Positions 26,851 to 36,796 of a DNA stretch of 64,000 bases are shown here, one piece after another; positions within the stretch are counted from its first letter, which is position 1; each line of letters starts with the position of its first letter. Under the pieces are notes generated by a model. It searched no databases. It was not told where the DNA came from and saw only the letters and a program-made list of their open reading frames with translations. Both the position numbers and the translations under genes were made by a program. The stretch comes from Sedimentisphaerales bacterium (GTDB lineage: Bacteria > Planctomycetota > Phycisphaerae > Sedimentisphaerales > SM23-30), in NCBI GenBank assembly GCA_016928435.1, contig JAFGKT010000080.1:34312-98311 (forward strand), given 5' to 3'.

Positions 26851-27930
26851 CTATTGCCGGTCGGGCATCTTTTTGCTCTTGGTCTCTTTCGAGTGCCACT
26901 GCTGGGCGCTGATGGTCGAACTGTCTTGGCCTTCCCAACGATGCGACGCTATCGCTTCCAGAATTCGCTCAACCAGTTCCATTGCCGCGACCCCGTCTTC
27001 GGCTGAAACCTGAGGCCGAGTATTGTTCAACACCGCGGAAACAAAATCCTCCTGCTCCATCCGCAACGGCTCACCATCATCGATACTCAAATTTTCCACG
27101 TTCACCATCTCGGTCCAATCGACATTCTCGATGTCCAACTCACCGTTGGTTTGATGTTCCCGCAGCAACTGTACCATATCGATATTCGCAGCCTTACTGA
27201 CCATTACCCCACTCTTCTTGAAATAATCCAAGGATAAATAAGCGTCTTCGCTGAAGACCCGTATTTGTCGTTCGGTTTTCAACGCCAAGCGTGAAGCCGT
27301 CAGATTCGCCACACAACCACTCTCGAACACCACCCGAACATTGGCGATATCTTCATGTTGGCCCAGCACATTCACGCCCGCAGCCTGCACATCCTTAACC
27401 GGACTCTGTGCCAAAGACAGCACAATATCAATATCGTGGATCATCATATCCAGCACCACGCCGATATCCGTCGAACGAAAACTATAGGGCGAAATCCGAT
27501 CCACTTCCATAAAGCGAGGCTTGATTTCTATGCGGCGCATCGCCTGGACCACCGGGTTAAAACGCTCGGAATGACCCACCTGCAAAATCGCGTCATGTTC
27601 CCGCGCTGTACGCAGCATCCGTCGCGCCACCGGCAACGTATCCGCGATCGGCTTTTCCACCAAAACCGCGATACCATGCGCCAAAAAAGGCTCAGCGACA
27701 TAAGCGTGAAATTCCGTCGGCACCGAAACCGTAACCGCGTCAACCTTATCCATAACATCTACGAAATCACTAAAGGCCTTCGCGCCGTACTGCTTCGCCA
27801 AAGCCTCGGCGCGCGCGATATCGCTATCCACCACGCCGACAAAATCAACATCGTCCATTTCGCTGTAAATTCGGCTGTGCAGACGCCCCATCTTGCCGGC
27901 ACCAATTACCGCGGTTCGTAACTTTTTCAC
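26851..27930 (-). CDS. Gfo/Idh/MocA family oxidoreductase next to lpxA
   Basis: This is a 359-residue NAD(P)-dependent sugar oxidoreductase type protein. The N-terminal Rossmann motif is GAGKMGRLHSRIY, and the family EKP motif appears in VEKPIADTLP. A GTG start at 27930 has AAAGG upstream. It follows lpxA by 39 nt in the lipid A block. In some bacteria an oxidoreductase of this kind (GnnA) beside lpxA oxidises UDP-GlcNAc at C3 to allow amide-linked lipid A, together with the aminotransferase GnnB. No aminotransferase is visible here, so that role is only a hypothesis. Confidence 0.8.
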   Translation of the reverse strand: MKKLRTAVIGAGKMGRLHSRIYSEMDDVDFVGVVDSDIARAEALAKQYGAKAFSDFVDVMDKVDAVTVSVPTEFHAYVAEPFLAHGIAVLVEKPIADTLPVARRMLRTAREHDAILQVGHSERFNPVVQAMRRIEIKPRFMEVDRISPYSFRSTDIGVVLDMMIHDIDIVLSLAQSPVKDVQAAGVNVLGQHEDIANVRVVFESGCVANLTASRLALKTERQIRVFSEDAYLSLDYFKKSGVMVSKAANIDMVQLLREHQTNGELDIENVDWTEMVNVENLSIDDGEPLRMEQEDFVSAVLNNTRPQVSAEDGVAAMELVERILEAIASHRWEGQDSSTISAQQWHSKETKSKKMPDRQ

Positions 27931-27969
27931 TCTCTAGCTACCTTTCGGCTACTGCGATACGCAGCTTAT

Positions 27970-28842
27970 TCAATCTCTATCTACTTTTCGACGATCTTTC
28001 TTGCGAACCTCAAGCGGCTTACGATTACGCTTGCCAATCTCTTTGTCGCGCCGGCAGCTCTCCTCATAACGACCCAACCGGCTATCACAGCTCTTCTTCA
28101 TAAAAGCGCACAGATAACGAACATGGTCGTTGACTTCCGCTCGCCCCTCAAACTCATTCAAAACGGTACTAATCGGCCCCTGACGGAACATCAAACGATA
28201 CGCTTCCTTCAGCGCGCCGATATCATCGCTGCTAAAACCGTTACGTTTCAAACCTTCTTCGTTCACCCCCCGCACACCGTTCGGATCGCCCGAAAACTTC
28301 ATAAACGGAGGAACGTCACGCCTTACCGGCGTCAAGCCAGCAACATAACTAAACTTGCCAACCGTAACAAAATGATGCAGACCGATCAGCGCCGATATCA
28401 CCGCACCGTCTTCTATCTTCACATGACCAGCCAACTGAGTCTGATTCCCCAAAATCACATGATTACCAATAACACAATCGTGGGCCACGTGAGTTGAAAC
28501 CATCAGCAAATTCTCATTGCCGATAACCGTCTCGCCAATCCCCAACTCGGTCCCACGATGCACCGTCGCGTTCTCACGAAACACATTGCCGTAGCCTATA
28601 ATCGTTTTCGTAGGCGCACCGTCATATTTAAGATCCTGGGGCGCAGCACCAATCACCACATTAGGATAAATTATATTGTTAACCCCAATGCAGGTCTCGC
28701 CTTGGATAGTAACATTGTTCATCAGCTCACAGCCGTCACCAATAACCACATCCGGCCCGATCACACAAAAAGGACCAATGGTCACATCCGCACCGATCTT
28801 CGCGGCAGGATCAATCACGGCATATTTCGAAATTTCACTCAT
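27970..28842 (-). CDS. lpxA: Acyl-ACP:UDP-N-acetylglucosamine O-acyltransferase LpxA (copy 1)
   Basis: This 290-residue protein has an N-terminal left-handed beta-helix of hexapeptide repeats (for example IGADVTIGPFCVIGPDVVIG). The catalytic histidine is in STHVAHDCVIGNHV, and the segment GLHHFVTVGKFSYVAG stands in the place of the QFCIIG region. The C-terminal helical part starts at about residue 200. LpxA attaches the first 3-hydroxyacyl chain to UDP-GlcNAc in lipid A synthesis. The C-terminal tail beyond 265 is rich in Lys/Arg and longer than in the enterobacterial enzyme. It is paralogous to the next gene. Confidence 0.85.
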   Translation of the reverse strand: MSEISKYAVIDPAAKIGADVTIGPFCVIGPDVVIGDGCELMNNVTIQGETCIGVNNIIYPNVVIGAAPQDLKYDGAPTKTIIGYGNVFRENATVHRGTELGIGETVIGNENLLMVSTHVAHDCVIGNHVILGNQTQLAGHVKIEDGAVISALIGLHHFVTVGKFSYVAGLTPVRRDVPPFMKFSGDPNGVRGVNEEGLKRNGFSSDDIGALKEAYRLMFRQGPISTVLNEFEGRAEVNDHVRYLCAFMKKSCDSRLGRYEESCRRDKEIGKRNRKPLEVRKKDRRKVDRD

Positions 28843-28916
28843 TCGCTTCTCATTTCCTCAGCTTGTCGGCAAATCACAAAAAATCTCTTTGAATCTCGCA
28901 AACAAGCTGCTTGTTC

Positions 28917-29723
28917 TTAATGACGAAACTGCTCTAAATATCGTCCCATACGATGTTGCGCCGCCCTATCCAAAAAATCCAACAGATATTGCACGTTTTC
29001 ATCTAGATTCGGCTGTTCTCGCAACTCGCTCACAGCCCGCGTCAACGACTTGCCATCCTTACGTCGAAACAATTGCCTATGCGCTTTTTGCAAAGCAGCT
29101 ATCGACTCTTCCGAAAAACCCGCACGCTGCAAACCAACGGTGTTCAATGCCCGCACCCGGCACGGATACACACCCGCAACCCGCATGAACGGCGGCTGGT
29201 CCGCGTGCATGGTTGCCATTCCACCTGTATATAAAAATCGGCCCAAAGTCACAAACTGATGCGTACCGGAAAAAGCACTTATCCAGGCCTTGCGTTCAAT
29301 CTTGTTATGGCCGCTAATCTGCGAATAGTTGCCCAAAAATATCTCGTCTTCCACAACACAATCGTGTCCCAGATGCGACCCGATACAAAAATAGTTCTTA
29401 TTGCCAATAACCGTTTGTCCGCTATACGAACTGCCGCGACTGATCGTAACGTTTTCTCGAAATATATTACCGTTACCCACAATCAGCTTGGTATCCGGAT
29501 CACCGCAGCCCAAACTCTGGGGGATATCACCCAGCACCACATTCGCGTGCAGTCGATTGTTCTCGCCCAGCGTAGTATTACGCACAATCATAACATTCGC
29601 GATCAAAACACTGCCTGCGCCAATCGCAACATCGCGCTCCACCACGCAACCAGGGCCGATCTCAACATCGTCGCCCAAAATCGCGCTTTTATCGACAACT
29701 GCCGTAGCTGCTATTTTCGCCAC
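28917..29723 (-). CDS. LpxA paralogue (copy 2)
   Basis: This 268-residue left-handed beta-helix acyltransferase is similar in order and length to the neighbouring LpxA. It has the histidine block GSHLGHDCVVEDEIF and the GTHQFVTLGRFLYTGG segment, which is closer to the classical LpxA form than copy 1. A GTG start at 29723 has GGAG 8 nt upstream. It ends 75 nt before copy 1 starts. Either this or copy 1 could be the housekeeping enzyme, and the other may use a different acceptor or acyl chain. That split is inference. Confidence 0.8.
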   Translation of the reverse strand: MAKIAATAVVDKSAILGDDVEIGPGCVVERDVAIGAGSVLIANVMIVRNTTLGENNRLHANVVLGDIPQSLGCGDPDTKLIVGNGNIFRENVTISRGSSYSGQTVIGNKNYFCIGSHLGHDCVVEDEIFLGNYSQISGHNKIERKAWISAFSGTHQFVTLGRFLYTGGMATMHADQPPFMRVAGVYPCRVRALNTVGLQRAGFSEESIAALQKAHRQLFRRKDGKSLTRAVSELREQPNLDENVQYLLDFLDRAAQHRMGRYLEQFRH

Positions 29724-29743
29724 TGCTGCAACTCCACTTAGCC

Positions 29744-31066
29744 TTATGCCGGGTCGGCATCGACCAACATAAAACGAATCTGCGCTTCCGCCACAACATT
29801 ATCCGCCACCAGCGCCCGACAACGACAATGCCCGGTACGACTCTTGACCCGCACCGCTTCAACTTCCAATATCAACTGATCGCCCGGCACCACCGCCCGA
29901 CGCATCTTCACCTTATCCATACTCAACAAAACCGCCAACTGCCCCGTATGCTCCAGCCGTTGCGCAAACAGCAAACCCGACATCTGCGCCAACGCTTCCA
30001 CAATCAGCACCCCAGGCATGATCGGCGTGCCGGGGAAGTGCCCTTGGAAGAACTGCTCGTTCATCGTCACGTTCTTCAGGCCCACCGCTCGATGATCACC
30101 ATCGATCTCCAGAACACGATCGACCAACAAAAACGGATAACGGTGCGGCAAAATCTTCTGAATCTTGCGAATGTCCAACAAAGCGTCGCTGCCCAAAGTC
30201 TTGCGCCGTTCCTGTGCCTCATGCATCTTAAGCAACTGTTTAACCAGCTTCTGATTGCACGAATGACCGCTTCGATACGCTACCAAACGGCCACGCAACG
30301 GCCTACCCAGCAGCATGATATCACCCAGCAAATCCGCTATTTTATGCCTTACGCATTCATCAGGAAATCGCCATGAGTTATCGATCGGCCCTTCCGTTCC
30401 AATCACCAACACATCCTTGGCACTCAAATGAGACCCTATGCCGCTGGCTTGAAACTGCTTCGCTTCACCTTCGGTCACAAACGTCCGCGCAGCCGCGATG
30501 TCGTTCACAAAACCTTCCGGCGTCAGATTGAAACTCAATAACTGACGACCAATGTTCGGCGCGTCCGTAGCTGTGTAGTCCAGATGATACGTTATGCTCA
30601 ACCCGTCACCTTCGGCCGGCAAAGCGCATATACTCGTCTTGCCATCCTGAGCCATAACCGGTTCGTTTATCACAAACGGCTCACGTGCCTTGTTCTGCGC
30701 CACAACCCCAGCCTTCTGCAGCGTTTCAACATAAGGCAGACAACTTCCATCAATATTGGGCAGCTCTTGGCCGTCAATCTCAATATCCAGATTGTCAATA
30801 CCTAATGCGTTTACTGCCGCCAAGCAATGTTCCACGGTCTCTACCATGGCCACGCCATCACCAAGAGCGGTTCGGCGAGGCTGACTTTTTACCGCTGTCA
30901 CCAATACCGGTATCCGCAAAGGATCAGGATAATCAGTCCGAACAAAAGCGACCCCAGAGTCCACCTCGGCCGGCTTGAACGTTATCGTAACTTTCTGACC
31001 GCCGAATAGACCTTGGCCTTCCAGAACCACCGAATCAGATATCGTATGTTGCATTTCCACGGACAT
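29744..31066 (-). CDS. lpxC/fabZ: Bifunctional UDP-3-O-acyl-N-acetylglucosamine deacetylase / 3-hydroxyacyl-ACP dehydratase
   Basis: This 440-residue fusion covers two activities. Residues about 1-290 are LpxC, the zinc deacetylase committing lipid A synthesis: ligands H80 (VEHCLAA), H241 and D245 (HKIAD), and catalytic H268 (SGHSCN). Residues about 300-440 are FabZ: PHRYPFLLVDRVLE, then GHFPGTPIMPGVLIVEALAQ with H343 and E357. The same fusion is known in Bacteroidetes and planctomycetes. It may balance lipid A against fatty acid synthesis by drawing on the shared hydroxyacyl-ACP pool. It abuts lpxD with no gap. Confidence 0.93.
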   Translation of the reverse strand: MSVEMQHTISDSVVLEGQGLFGGQKVTITFKPAEVDSGVAFVRTDYPDPLRIPVLVTAVKSQPRRTALGDGVAMVETVEHCLAAVNALGIDNLDIEIDGQELPNIDGSCLPYVETLQKAGVVAQNKAREPFVINEPVMAQDGKTSICALPAEGDGLSITYHLDYTATDAPNIGRQLLSFNLTPEGFVNDIAAARTFVTEGEAKQFQASGIGSHLSAKDVLVIGTEGPIDNSWRFPDECVRHKIADLLGDIMLLGRPLRGRLVAYRSGHSCNQKLVKQLLKMHEAQERRKTLGSDALLDIRKIQKILPHRYPFLLVDRVLEIDGDHRAVGLKNVTMNEQFFQGHFPGTPIMPGVLIVEALAQMSGLLFAQRLEHTGQLAVLLSMDKVKMRRAVVPGDQLILEVEAVRVKSRTGHCRCRALVADNVVAEAQIRFMLVDADPA

Positions 31067-32095
31067 TTATTTCTTAGCTTCCAGCGTGTCTATCTTTGAA
31101 CGAATTTCCTTCAATTCTCGCGCCATCTCCGACAAATTGCTTATGTGTTTTATTTGCCGGAAAAACGTTTTGACAGGCAGCGCCGGGGAACCAACAACTT
31201 TCTCGCCGGCTGCGATATCGCGATGGATGCCCGCCTGCGCTCCGACCTGAACACCATCACCAATATTCACATGGTCGCCCAGGCCGACTTGCCCTGCCAA
31301 AATCACAAAGTTGCCCAGCACACTGCTCCCGGCAATGCCCGCTTGGGCCACCAGAATACAATTCTTGCCTATCTGAACATTATGGGCAATCTGAACCAGA
31401 TTATCGATCTTCGTCCCCGCGCCAATGAGGGTCTGACCAAACTTGGCGCGATCGATGCAGCAATTCGCGCCTATCTCAACGTCATTCTCGATCTTCACAA
31501 TGCCGATATGCGTTATCTTACAGTGCTTGCCATCAATCAAATTATAACCAAAACCATCGGCCCCAATCACCGTATTGTCATGAATGTGAATGTTGTCTCC
31601 CAACACACAGCCTTGACGAATACTCACATTGGCGTGGATAACACAATTACTGCCGATCACCACATCCCGGCCGATCACGCAGCCGGCCCGCAAGGCTGTG
31701 CCGTCACCAACCACTACGCCTTCGCCGATGTTCACATTGGCGCCAACAGCTGCATTCGCGCCCAGCTTGGCGCTCGAGGCAACCACAGCACTGGGATGCA
31801 CGCCAACAGCGGGCAAATCCGGCTCGGGCGCGAACAACCGCAGCACATTTGCCACAGCATGCTCGACATTGGCAACCCGCAACAACGGCAAAGTCACCTC
31901 ACCGGCGTCAAAATCCTCCGCCACTATTACCGCCGCGGCCTTGGTGTTCGCTAGATCGGCAACGTAACGCTTGTCACTCAGAAACGAAACATCGCGCTCG
32001 CTTGCTTCACTCAGCGTGGCAACACTATCGATTGCGCAGTCCGCGCCCGACTCTATTGCCGCGTCAATATGTTTTGCCAATTCCGCTAGTTTCAT
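31067..32095 (-). CDS. lpxD: UDP-3-O-acylglucosamine N-acyltransferase LpxD
   Basis: From the ATG at 32095, giving [17 protein letters not shown], this is a 342-residue enzyme that adds the second, N-linked acyl chain in lipid A synthesis. It has an N-terminal uridine-binding domain (1-100), then a long hexapeptide-repeat helix, and the catalytic histidine in [12 protein letters not shown]. The C-terminal helix carries [19 protein letters not shown]. The frame begins at 32125, but that would add ten residues that the family lacks. The stop is directly followed by the lpxC/fabZ ATG. Confidence 0.93.
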   Translation of the reverse strand: MKLAELAKHIDAAIESGADCAIDSVATLSEASERDVSFLSDKRYVADLANTKAAAVIVAEDFDAGEVTLPLLRVANVEHAVANVLRLFAPEPDLPAVGVHPSAVVASSAKLGANAAVGANVNIGEGVVVGDGTALRAGCVIGRDVVIGSNCVIHANVSIRQGCVLGDNIHIHDNTVIGADGFGYNLIDGKHCKITHIGIVKIENDVEIGANCCIDRAKFGQTLIGAGTKIDNLVQIAHNVQIGKNCILVAQAGIAGSSVLGNFVILAGQVGLGDHVNIGDGVQVGAQAGIHRDIAAGEKVVGSPALPVKTFFRQIKHISNLSEMARELKEIRSKIDTLEAKK

Positions 32096-32171
32096 TATGG
32101 CTCTTCTGCCCTGCTGCCGAAACACTTCAATGTCAATACCTACGCTAACTGCGCCTTTAGAGCATACGGTA

Positions 32172-32780
32172 TTATTGACCTAATTGCGCCGCGGCATAGG
32201 CAGCGTCCATATTCTCCAAAACCTGCGCTGTCAGATCGATCGTCGGAGTGCTATAGAGAACATTGCGTCCCATGATAACACTCTCCATGTCGCCCGGCTG
32301 AATCGGCAGATCGTCCAAATTCAACACCAAACGCAGACCACGCTGGCGAGCAAGTCGAGTAACCTCTTCCTGCAATCGAGAATAAATATCGAACATCCAA
32401 ACCTCGGCGTCTTGAGACATCGCTTCTTGCTGACCTTGGCGATAGGCCTCCGCCAAGGCGCGTCTGTCGAAATAATTCTGCAACGCTTCGCGGTACGCGT
32501 CCGTACCCGGTTCCAGGGCTTGCTCCAGTTCGGTTTGCAGCGACGTAATCTCCGCTGAGAGCTGACTCAAATTTTCACTGACCTGTTGCGCCTGTGCCCT
32601 TACGCTGCGTTCGCGATCGAGTTTCTCTTGGCATTGCATCAAAACCTGAGCTACATTCACCACCCCAATAGTTGGGGTGTCGGTAGTGGTCATTTGCGCC
32701 TGCAGGCTGCTGTAACCATAAAGACCGACCAAAACCAAAGCCAATACCACAATCATTATGCTGATCTTTTTCATTTTCAA
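32172..32780 (-). CDS. OmpH/Skp-like periplasmic chaperone
   Basis: This 202-residue protein has a signal peptide ([19 protein letters not shown]), then [20 protein letters not shown], the typical N-terminal strand of Skp (OmpH). A long charged coiled-coil (about 60-140) and a C-terminal strand region ending in [17 protein letters not shown] follow. Skp trimers hold unfolded outer-membrane proteins on their way to BamA. The position between bamA and lpxD is the classical one, which supports the call. Confidence 0.82.
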   Translation of the reverse strand: MKMKKISIMIVVLALVLVGLYGYSSLQAQMTTTDTPTIGVVNVAQVLMQCQEKLDRERSVRAQAQQVSENLSQLSAEITSLQTELEQALEPGTDAYREALQNYFDRRALAEAYRQGQQEAMSQDAEVWMFDIYSRLQEEVTRLARQRGLRLVLNLDDLPIQPGDMESVIMGRNVLYSTPTIDLTAQVLENMDAAYAAAQLGQ

Positions 32781-32796
32781 AACCTTTCCTCGGAGG

Positions 32797-35220
32797 CTAG
32801 AAGTTCAAACCAAACGAAAAACTAAATACTTGTTCATCGTCCTTATCATCGGAATAGATGGGAAATCCAAAATCAAAATGCATCGGGATGGTCTGGAACA
32901 ACTGGGGCACTAAAAGCTCAAGACCAAAACCCGCGGTTACACGATAAGGCCCTTCGCTTATGATGGCTGTGTCGATAAACAGCTTGCCATAGAAAGTCTC
33001 CTCAAACAGCGGGTGTGAAAGCTCCGTTCCCATTGTGAGCATATAATCGCTGCCGATCGGATCATCGTCTATGCCGTCACGCGGGCTGACTCCGCGATAA
33101 TCGAACCCGCGTAAATTGCCGATACCCCCGGCATAATAACGCTCAAAAACCGGGGCATTACCCAAAATCGTTCGGCCCTCAATATGACCCGACAACACCG
33201 TACGCCGTTCCACAATGTCGGTGTAGATCGTATGGAAAGCATGGAAACTCGAAGACAGATCCGCGAAAGTAAAATCGCCGCCCGGCACACCGACTTGTTC
33301 CCACCCGGCCCGGAATATGTGACCTTCACTCGGACGGAACATACTGTCCGTAGTATCATGACCTACCCCGAAACTCACGCTGCTGAGTATATTGGAGCCT
33401 TCCACGTCGATCACGTCTTGCGGCGAAATAACGATTAAAGGTGATGTCGGATCATTCGGAATCGAATAGCCGATATCCAAATCACTGATATCGATCACCT
33501 CGGCCCGGAACCCAACATCTACGCTCCAATTGTTGTCAAATCGATGCCCCAGAGTAACCGCACTGCCTATACGGCGCTCCATATAACACTCCCGTCCCCG
33601 ACGTGTAAGATAAAGACTCAAATCCAGATAATACGGCTGGTCAAAAAGATAAGGCTCGTAGAAATTCAATCGCCCTCTGGTAACTTCGGTACCGGGCTCC
33701 AAATCCAATCGCAGCCGTTGGCCGCCGCCCACAAACGCGCGACCCGAAAACAAATCCTCCAGGCTCGTAGGCCACCGCGAAAGATCAAAATTCTGCTGCT
33801 GCAACGAGAACTGCCCCACCAAACCGCTGTTGGTGTCCATCCCCACACCCATCATAATCATACCGGTTTGAGTTTCTTCCACCTCGACCAGAGCGTCACG
33901 CTGCTGCGGCTCGTTGCCGATCGGCGTTACGTTTACATCCGAGAATAAGCCGTTGCCCAGTAGTCGCCTGCGTCCGCGTTCCATGGCATCCGTATTGTAA
34001 AGACCGCCCGGCAAAAAACCATGACGATCAAATTCCCGACGCACAACCCGGTCCCGCGTTTCCGTATTACCCCGCACAATTACCCGACCCAGATCAAATA
34101 TACTGCCTTCGTCAATATCAAACACCACCTGGACCTCACCAGGCTCTTCCGTGAACTGGCGCAGAATATTCACCCGAGTGTAAATATAACCTTCTGCCCC
34201 GTATGTTCGCGCGACAACTCGCTGAGCCGTCGTACGCCGGCCCGAAGTCAAAATATCACCAATCTCAAAATCGGTTAACTGCTCTATAAGCTCTTCATCC
34301 GAAAACCGTTCATTCCCACTAAAACTGATATCGGAAATGTGATAACGCATTCCTTCTTCGATAACGAACGTCACCGCTGCGCGAGTCTGCTGCTCATTAA
34401 TATCCTTACGAGCGAAAACACGAGCATCTAAGAAACCTTCGTCGTGGTAATATCCCGCCAAGGTTTCTACATCCCGCCGCAACTGCTCATCATCGAGCAG
34501 CCCTTTGAACAAAATCGGGAAGTACGCCGTGGTGGATATTTTGGTCGCCAAACGCCACGCCGGGAGAGTATTGCCCTCAAACGTGACACTGTTAATTCTT
34601 AGCTGCGCGCCTTCGACAATCAGATAAACAACTCTGTTTTCTGTCGCCAAAGCCCGCTCGTTCAGCGTTACCTCGGCGGAATAATAACCTTTGCTGTGAT
34701 AGAACCGCAGCAGGTTTTCTACGCCGCTGTTGACCAAATACAAATCAAGAAAATCGCCCGACTGAAAATTCAGTTCCCGCAGCAAAGTCTCCTCATCGAA
34801 ACTGTTGTTGCCAACTATGATAAGTTCACTGATACGCGGCGACTCAGTGACGGTGAAGACCAGGTCCACTTGGCCCTCTACAGGAATGACGGACCATTCG
34901 ACATTATAAACTTCCGGCATCAAAACAACCCGCCGGGCATCATCCTCGACCATTTCACTATTAAAGGCAGCTCCCGAATGCGTCCGAATATTGGCCAAAA
35001 TATCCCCCGCCGGAACCAGGCTGTTGCCTTCAATACGCACCTGACGAACAATCTGGCCGTCATAATTAACCTGTTGACCTTGGCTGACCGTTGCCCAACC
35101 CAGCAAGCCGACCAATATCAAGATAAGCACATTCACTCGCCCCATTGGCTTTACAACCGCCGACAGACCAACTGAACTGCCAATACCAACAAATCTTCGA
35201 GTTTTACCCAATCCATCCAT
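32797..35220 (-). CDS. bamA: Outer-membrane protein assembly factor BamA
   Basis: From the ATG at 35220 it has 807 residues. I reject the TTG at 35286, which lies inside the terminator of the dnaB unit. It has a signal/anchor sequence (about 30-47), then POTRA domains at about 60-420, each with the pattern 'I..I.i.GN..l....l'; a clear one is ISDISFSGNERFSDEELIEQL. A C-terminal 16-strand barrel follows, with the conserved GGIGNLRGFDYRG segment and terminal FSFSFGLNF ending in Phe, the Bam recognition signal. BamA inserts beta-barrels in the outer membrane. Confidence 0.92.
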   Translation of the reverse strand: MDGLGKTRRFVGIGSSVGLSAVVKPMGRVNVLILILVGLLGWATVSQGQQVNYDGQIVRQVRIEGNSLVPAGDILANIRTHSGAAFNSEMVEDDARRVVLMPEVYNVEWSVIPVEGQVDLVFTVTESPRISELIIVGNNSFDEETLLRELNFQSGDFLDLYLVNSGVENLLRFYHSKGYYSAEVTLNERALATENRVVYLIVEGAQLRINSVTFEGNTLPAWRLATKISTTAYFPILFKGLLDDEQLRRDVETLAGYYHDEGFLDARVFARKDINEQQTRAAVTFVIEEGMRYHISDISFSGNERFSDEELIEQLTDFEIGDILTSGRRTTAQRVVARTYGAEGYIYTRVNILRQFTEEPGEVQVVFDIDEGSIFDLGRVIVRGNTETRDRVVRREFDRHGFLPGGLYNTDAMERGRRRLLGNGLFSDVNVTPIGNEPQQRDALVEVEETQTGMIMMGVGMDTNSGLVGQFSLQQQNFDLSRWPTSLEDLFSGRAFVGGGQRLRLDLEPGTEVTRGRLNFYEPYLFDQPYYLDLSLYLTRRGRECYMERRIGSAVTLGHRFDNNWSVDVGFRAEVIDISDLDIGYSIPNDPTSPLIVISPQDVIDVEGSNILSSVSFGVGHDTTDSMFRPSEGHIFRAGWEQVGVPGGDFTFADLSSSFHAFHTIYTDIVERRTVLSGHIEGRTILGNAPVFERYYAGGIGNLRGFDYRGVSPRDGIDDDPIGSDYMLTMGTELSHPLFEETFYGKLFIDTAIISEGPYRVTAGFGLELLVPQLFQTIPMHFDFGFPIYSDDKDDEQVFSFSFGLNF

Positions 35221-35256
35221 GCTTATTCTCGCAACAGGTTTGTCGTTCCCGAGTAA

Positions 35257-35304
35257 ATAAAAAAAGCCGGTCCCAAAATACCGCACAACAACCGCTCAGC
35301 CGGC
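35257..35304 (-). terminator. Possible intrinsic terminator after dnaB
   Basis: On the minus strand GCCGG (35304 to 35300) and CCGGC (35270 to 35266) form a short stem with a large loop, followed by TTTTTTTATTT (35265 down). It lies 64 nt after the dnaB stop and before the bamA start. The long loop makes it a weaker case than the other terminators here. Confidence 0.45.
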
Positions 35305-35368
35305 GTCAAGCAACCCAAAACGCCACGCAGAACAACATCACCAAAATAGCGATGCCGGCCGAACCCGC

Positions 35369-36796
35369 TCAAATTCCATAATCAGGCTCGGGCGCATGCG
35401 ATAAGTTTTCAAAACGCGTCCAATGCGGATGCCAATTCAACTCAACCGTACCGGTCGGGCCATTACGCTGCTTGGCGATAATTATCTCAGCGGTATTGGT
35501 ACGCTCGTAATCAGCTTCATTGTGGTAATAATCCTCGCGATGAAGAAGCATCACCACGTCGGCATCCTGCTCAATATTACCGCTTTCGCGCAAGTCGCTC
35601 ATTCGAGGCCGATGCCCCTCGCGTCCTTCGGGACCGCGGTTTAACTGCGACATTATTATCACCGGAATATTCAGCTCTCGGCCCAAAGCTTTCACGTGCC
35701 GAGATATCGTACCGACCTCCATTTGCCGTGACTCCGCACCCGGACAATACATCAACTGCAAATAGTCGATCACGATTAACTGTATATCGTGCTGTATTTT
35801 AAGGCGTCTGGCCTTGGCACGCAACTCTAAAGGTGTAAGCCCCGGGCTGTCATCAACAAAGATAGGAGCGTTGGTCAACTGCCCAGCCGCGTCGTGCAAT
35901 TTGTTGTACTCGGCATCGTTGAGCATACCCTTACGCAGGGCTTGGCTGTCAACATGGCCCCGGCCGGCCAGCATACGCTCTGCCAACTGCTGAGCCGCCA
36001 TTTCCAACGAAAAAACCGCTACCGGAATGTTGTTGTCCGCCCCCACATACTCAGCGATATTGAGCCCTAATGCCGTTTTGCCCATACTCGGGCGGGCCGC
36101 GATGATAATCATTTCACCCTTTTGCAGCCCGCTGGTAAGCTCATCCAGCTCAAAAAAACCCGTGGGCAAACCCTGAATATGACCGTCACGATGATCCAGC
36201 GTTTTGTAAACGTCGCTGATGATCTCGTGCATCGGGATCGCACGACCTGATATTTTTTGCTCGGTAACCTGGAATATCTTCTGCTCGGCATCGTCGAGCA
36301 TTCCCTTTACGTCCGTCGTGGCTTCAAACGCCGCGGTGCTTATCTGACCGGCAACCGTTATCAGATTCCGCAGCAGAGCCTTGTCGCGCACCACGGTGGC
36401 ATAATGCTCGGCGTTCGCGGCCGAAGGCACACTTTCAGCCAAACTGACTAGATATTCAACCCCCCCAACCGATTCGAGTTGACCGCGATCTCTCAGCTCA
36501 TTGCGCAGCAAAACAAGATCGACAGGTTTATTCGCGTCATAAAGCGAGATTATCGCTTCGAAGACTAATTGATGATCGCGACGATAAAAATCGCCCGCGT
36601 CCAATCCGCTCTGAATTATGTCGGCAATACACTCTTTATCTATGACCATCGAGCCGAGGACCGCCATCTCCGTCTCAATATCTTGAGGCGGAACCCTCAA
36701 CCCCATATCAGCAACAGGGGATTTACTCGTCGGTGTTGTCTTCGGCGGCGCTGGATTCGGGCTCGGATTCGGATTCGGTTCCTGGTTCTTCGACAC
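35369..36796 (-). CDS. dnaB: Replicative DNA helicase DnaB
   Basis: This hexameric helicase has an N-terminal primase-interaction domain (PPQDIETEMAVLGSMVID) and a RecA-like ATPase domain with Walker A ARPSMGKT and Walker B LIVIDYLQLM. The reading frame from the GTG at 36796 gives 475 residues with a Pro/Asn-rich leader of 30 residues and has GGAGG 9 nt upstream. It overlaps rplI by 74 nt. An ATG at 36706 would give the usual N-terminus without overlap. I annotate the longer form because of the ribosome site, but the start is not settled. It belongs to the rpsF-ssb-rpsR-rplI-dnaB block. Confidence 0.88.
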   Translation of the reverse strand: MSKNQEPNPNPSPNPAPPKTTPTSKSPVADMGLRVPPQDIETEMAVLGSMVIDKECIADIIQSGLDAGDFYRRDHQLVFEAIISLYDANKPVDLVLLRNELRDRGQLESVGGVEYLVSLAESVPSAANAEHYATVVRDKALLRNLITVAGQISTAAFEATTDVKGMLDDAEQKIFQVTEQKISGRAIPMHEIISDVYKTLDHRDGHIQGLPTGFFELDELTSGLQKGEMIIIAARPSMGKTALGLNIAEYVGADNNIPVAVFSLEMAAQQLAERMLAGRGHVDSQALRKGMLNDAEYNKLHDAAGQLTNAPIFVDDSPGLTPLELRAKARRLKIQHDIQLIVIDYLQLMYCPGAESRQMEVGTISRHVKALGRELNIPVIIMSQLNRGPEGREGHRPRMSDLRESGNIEQDADVVMLLHREDYYHNEADYERTNTAEIIIAKQRNGPTGTVELNWHPHWTRFENLSHAPEPDYGI

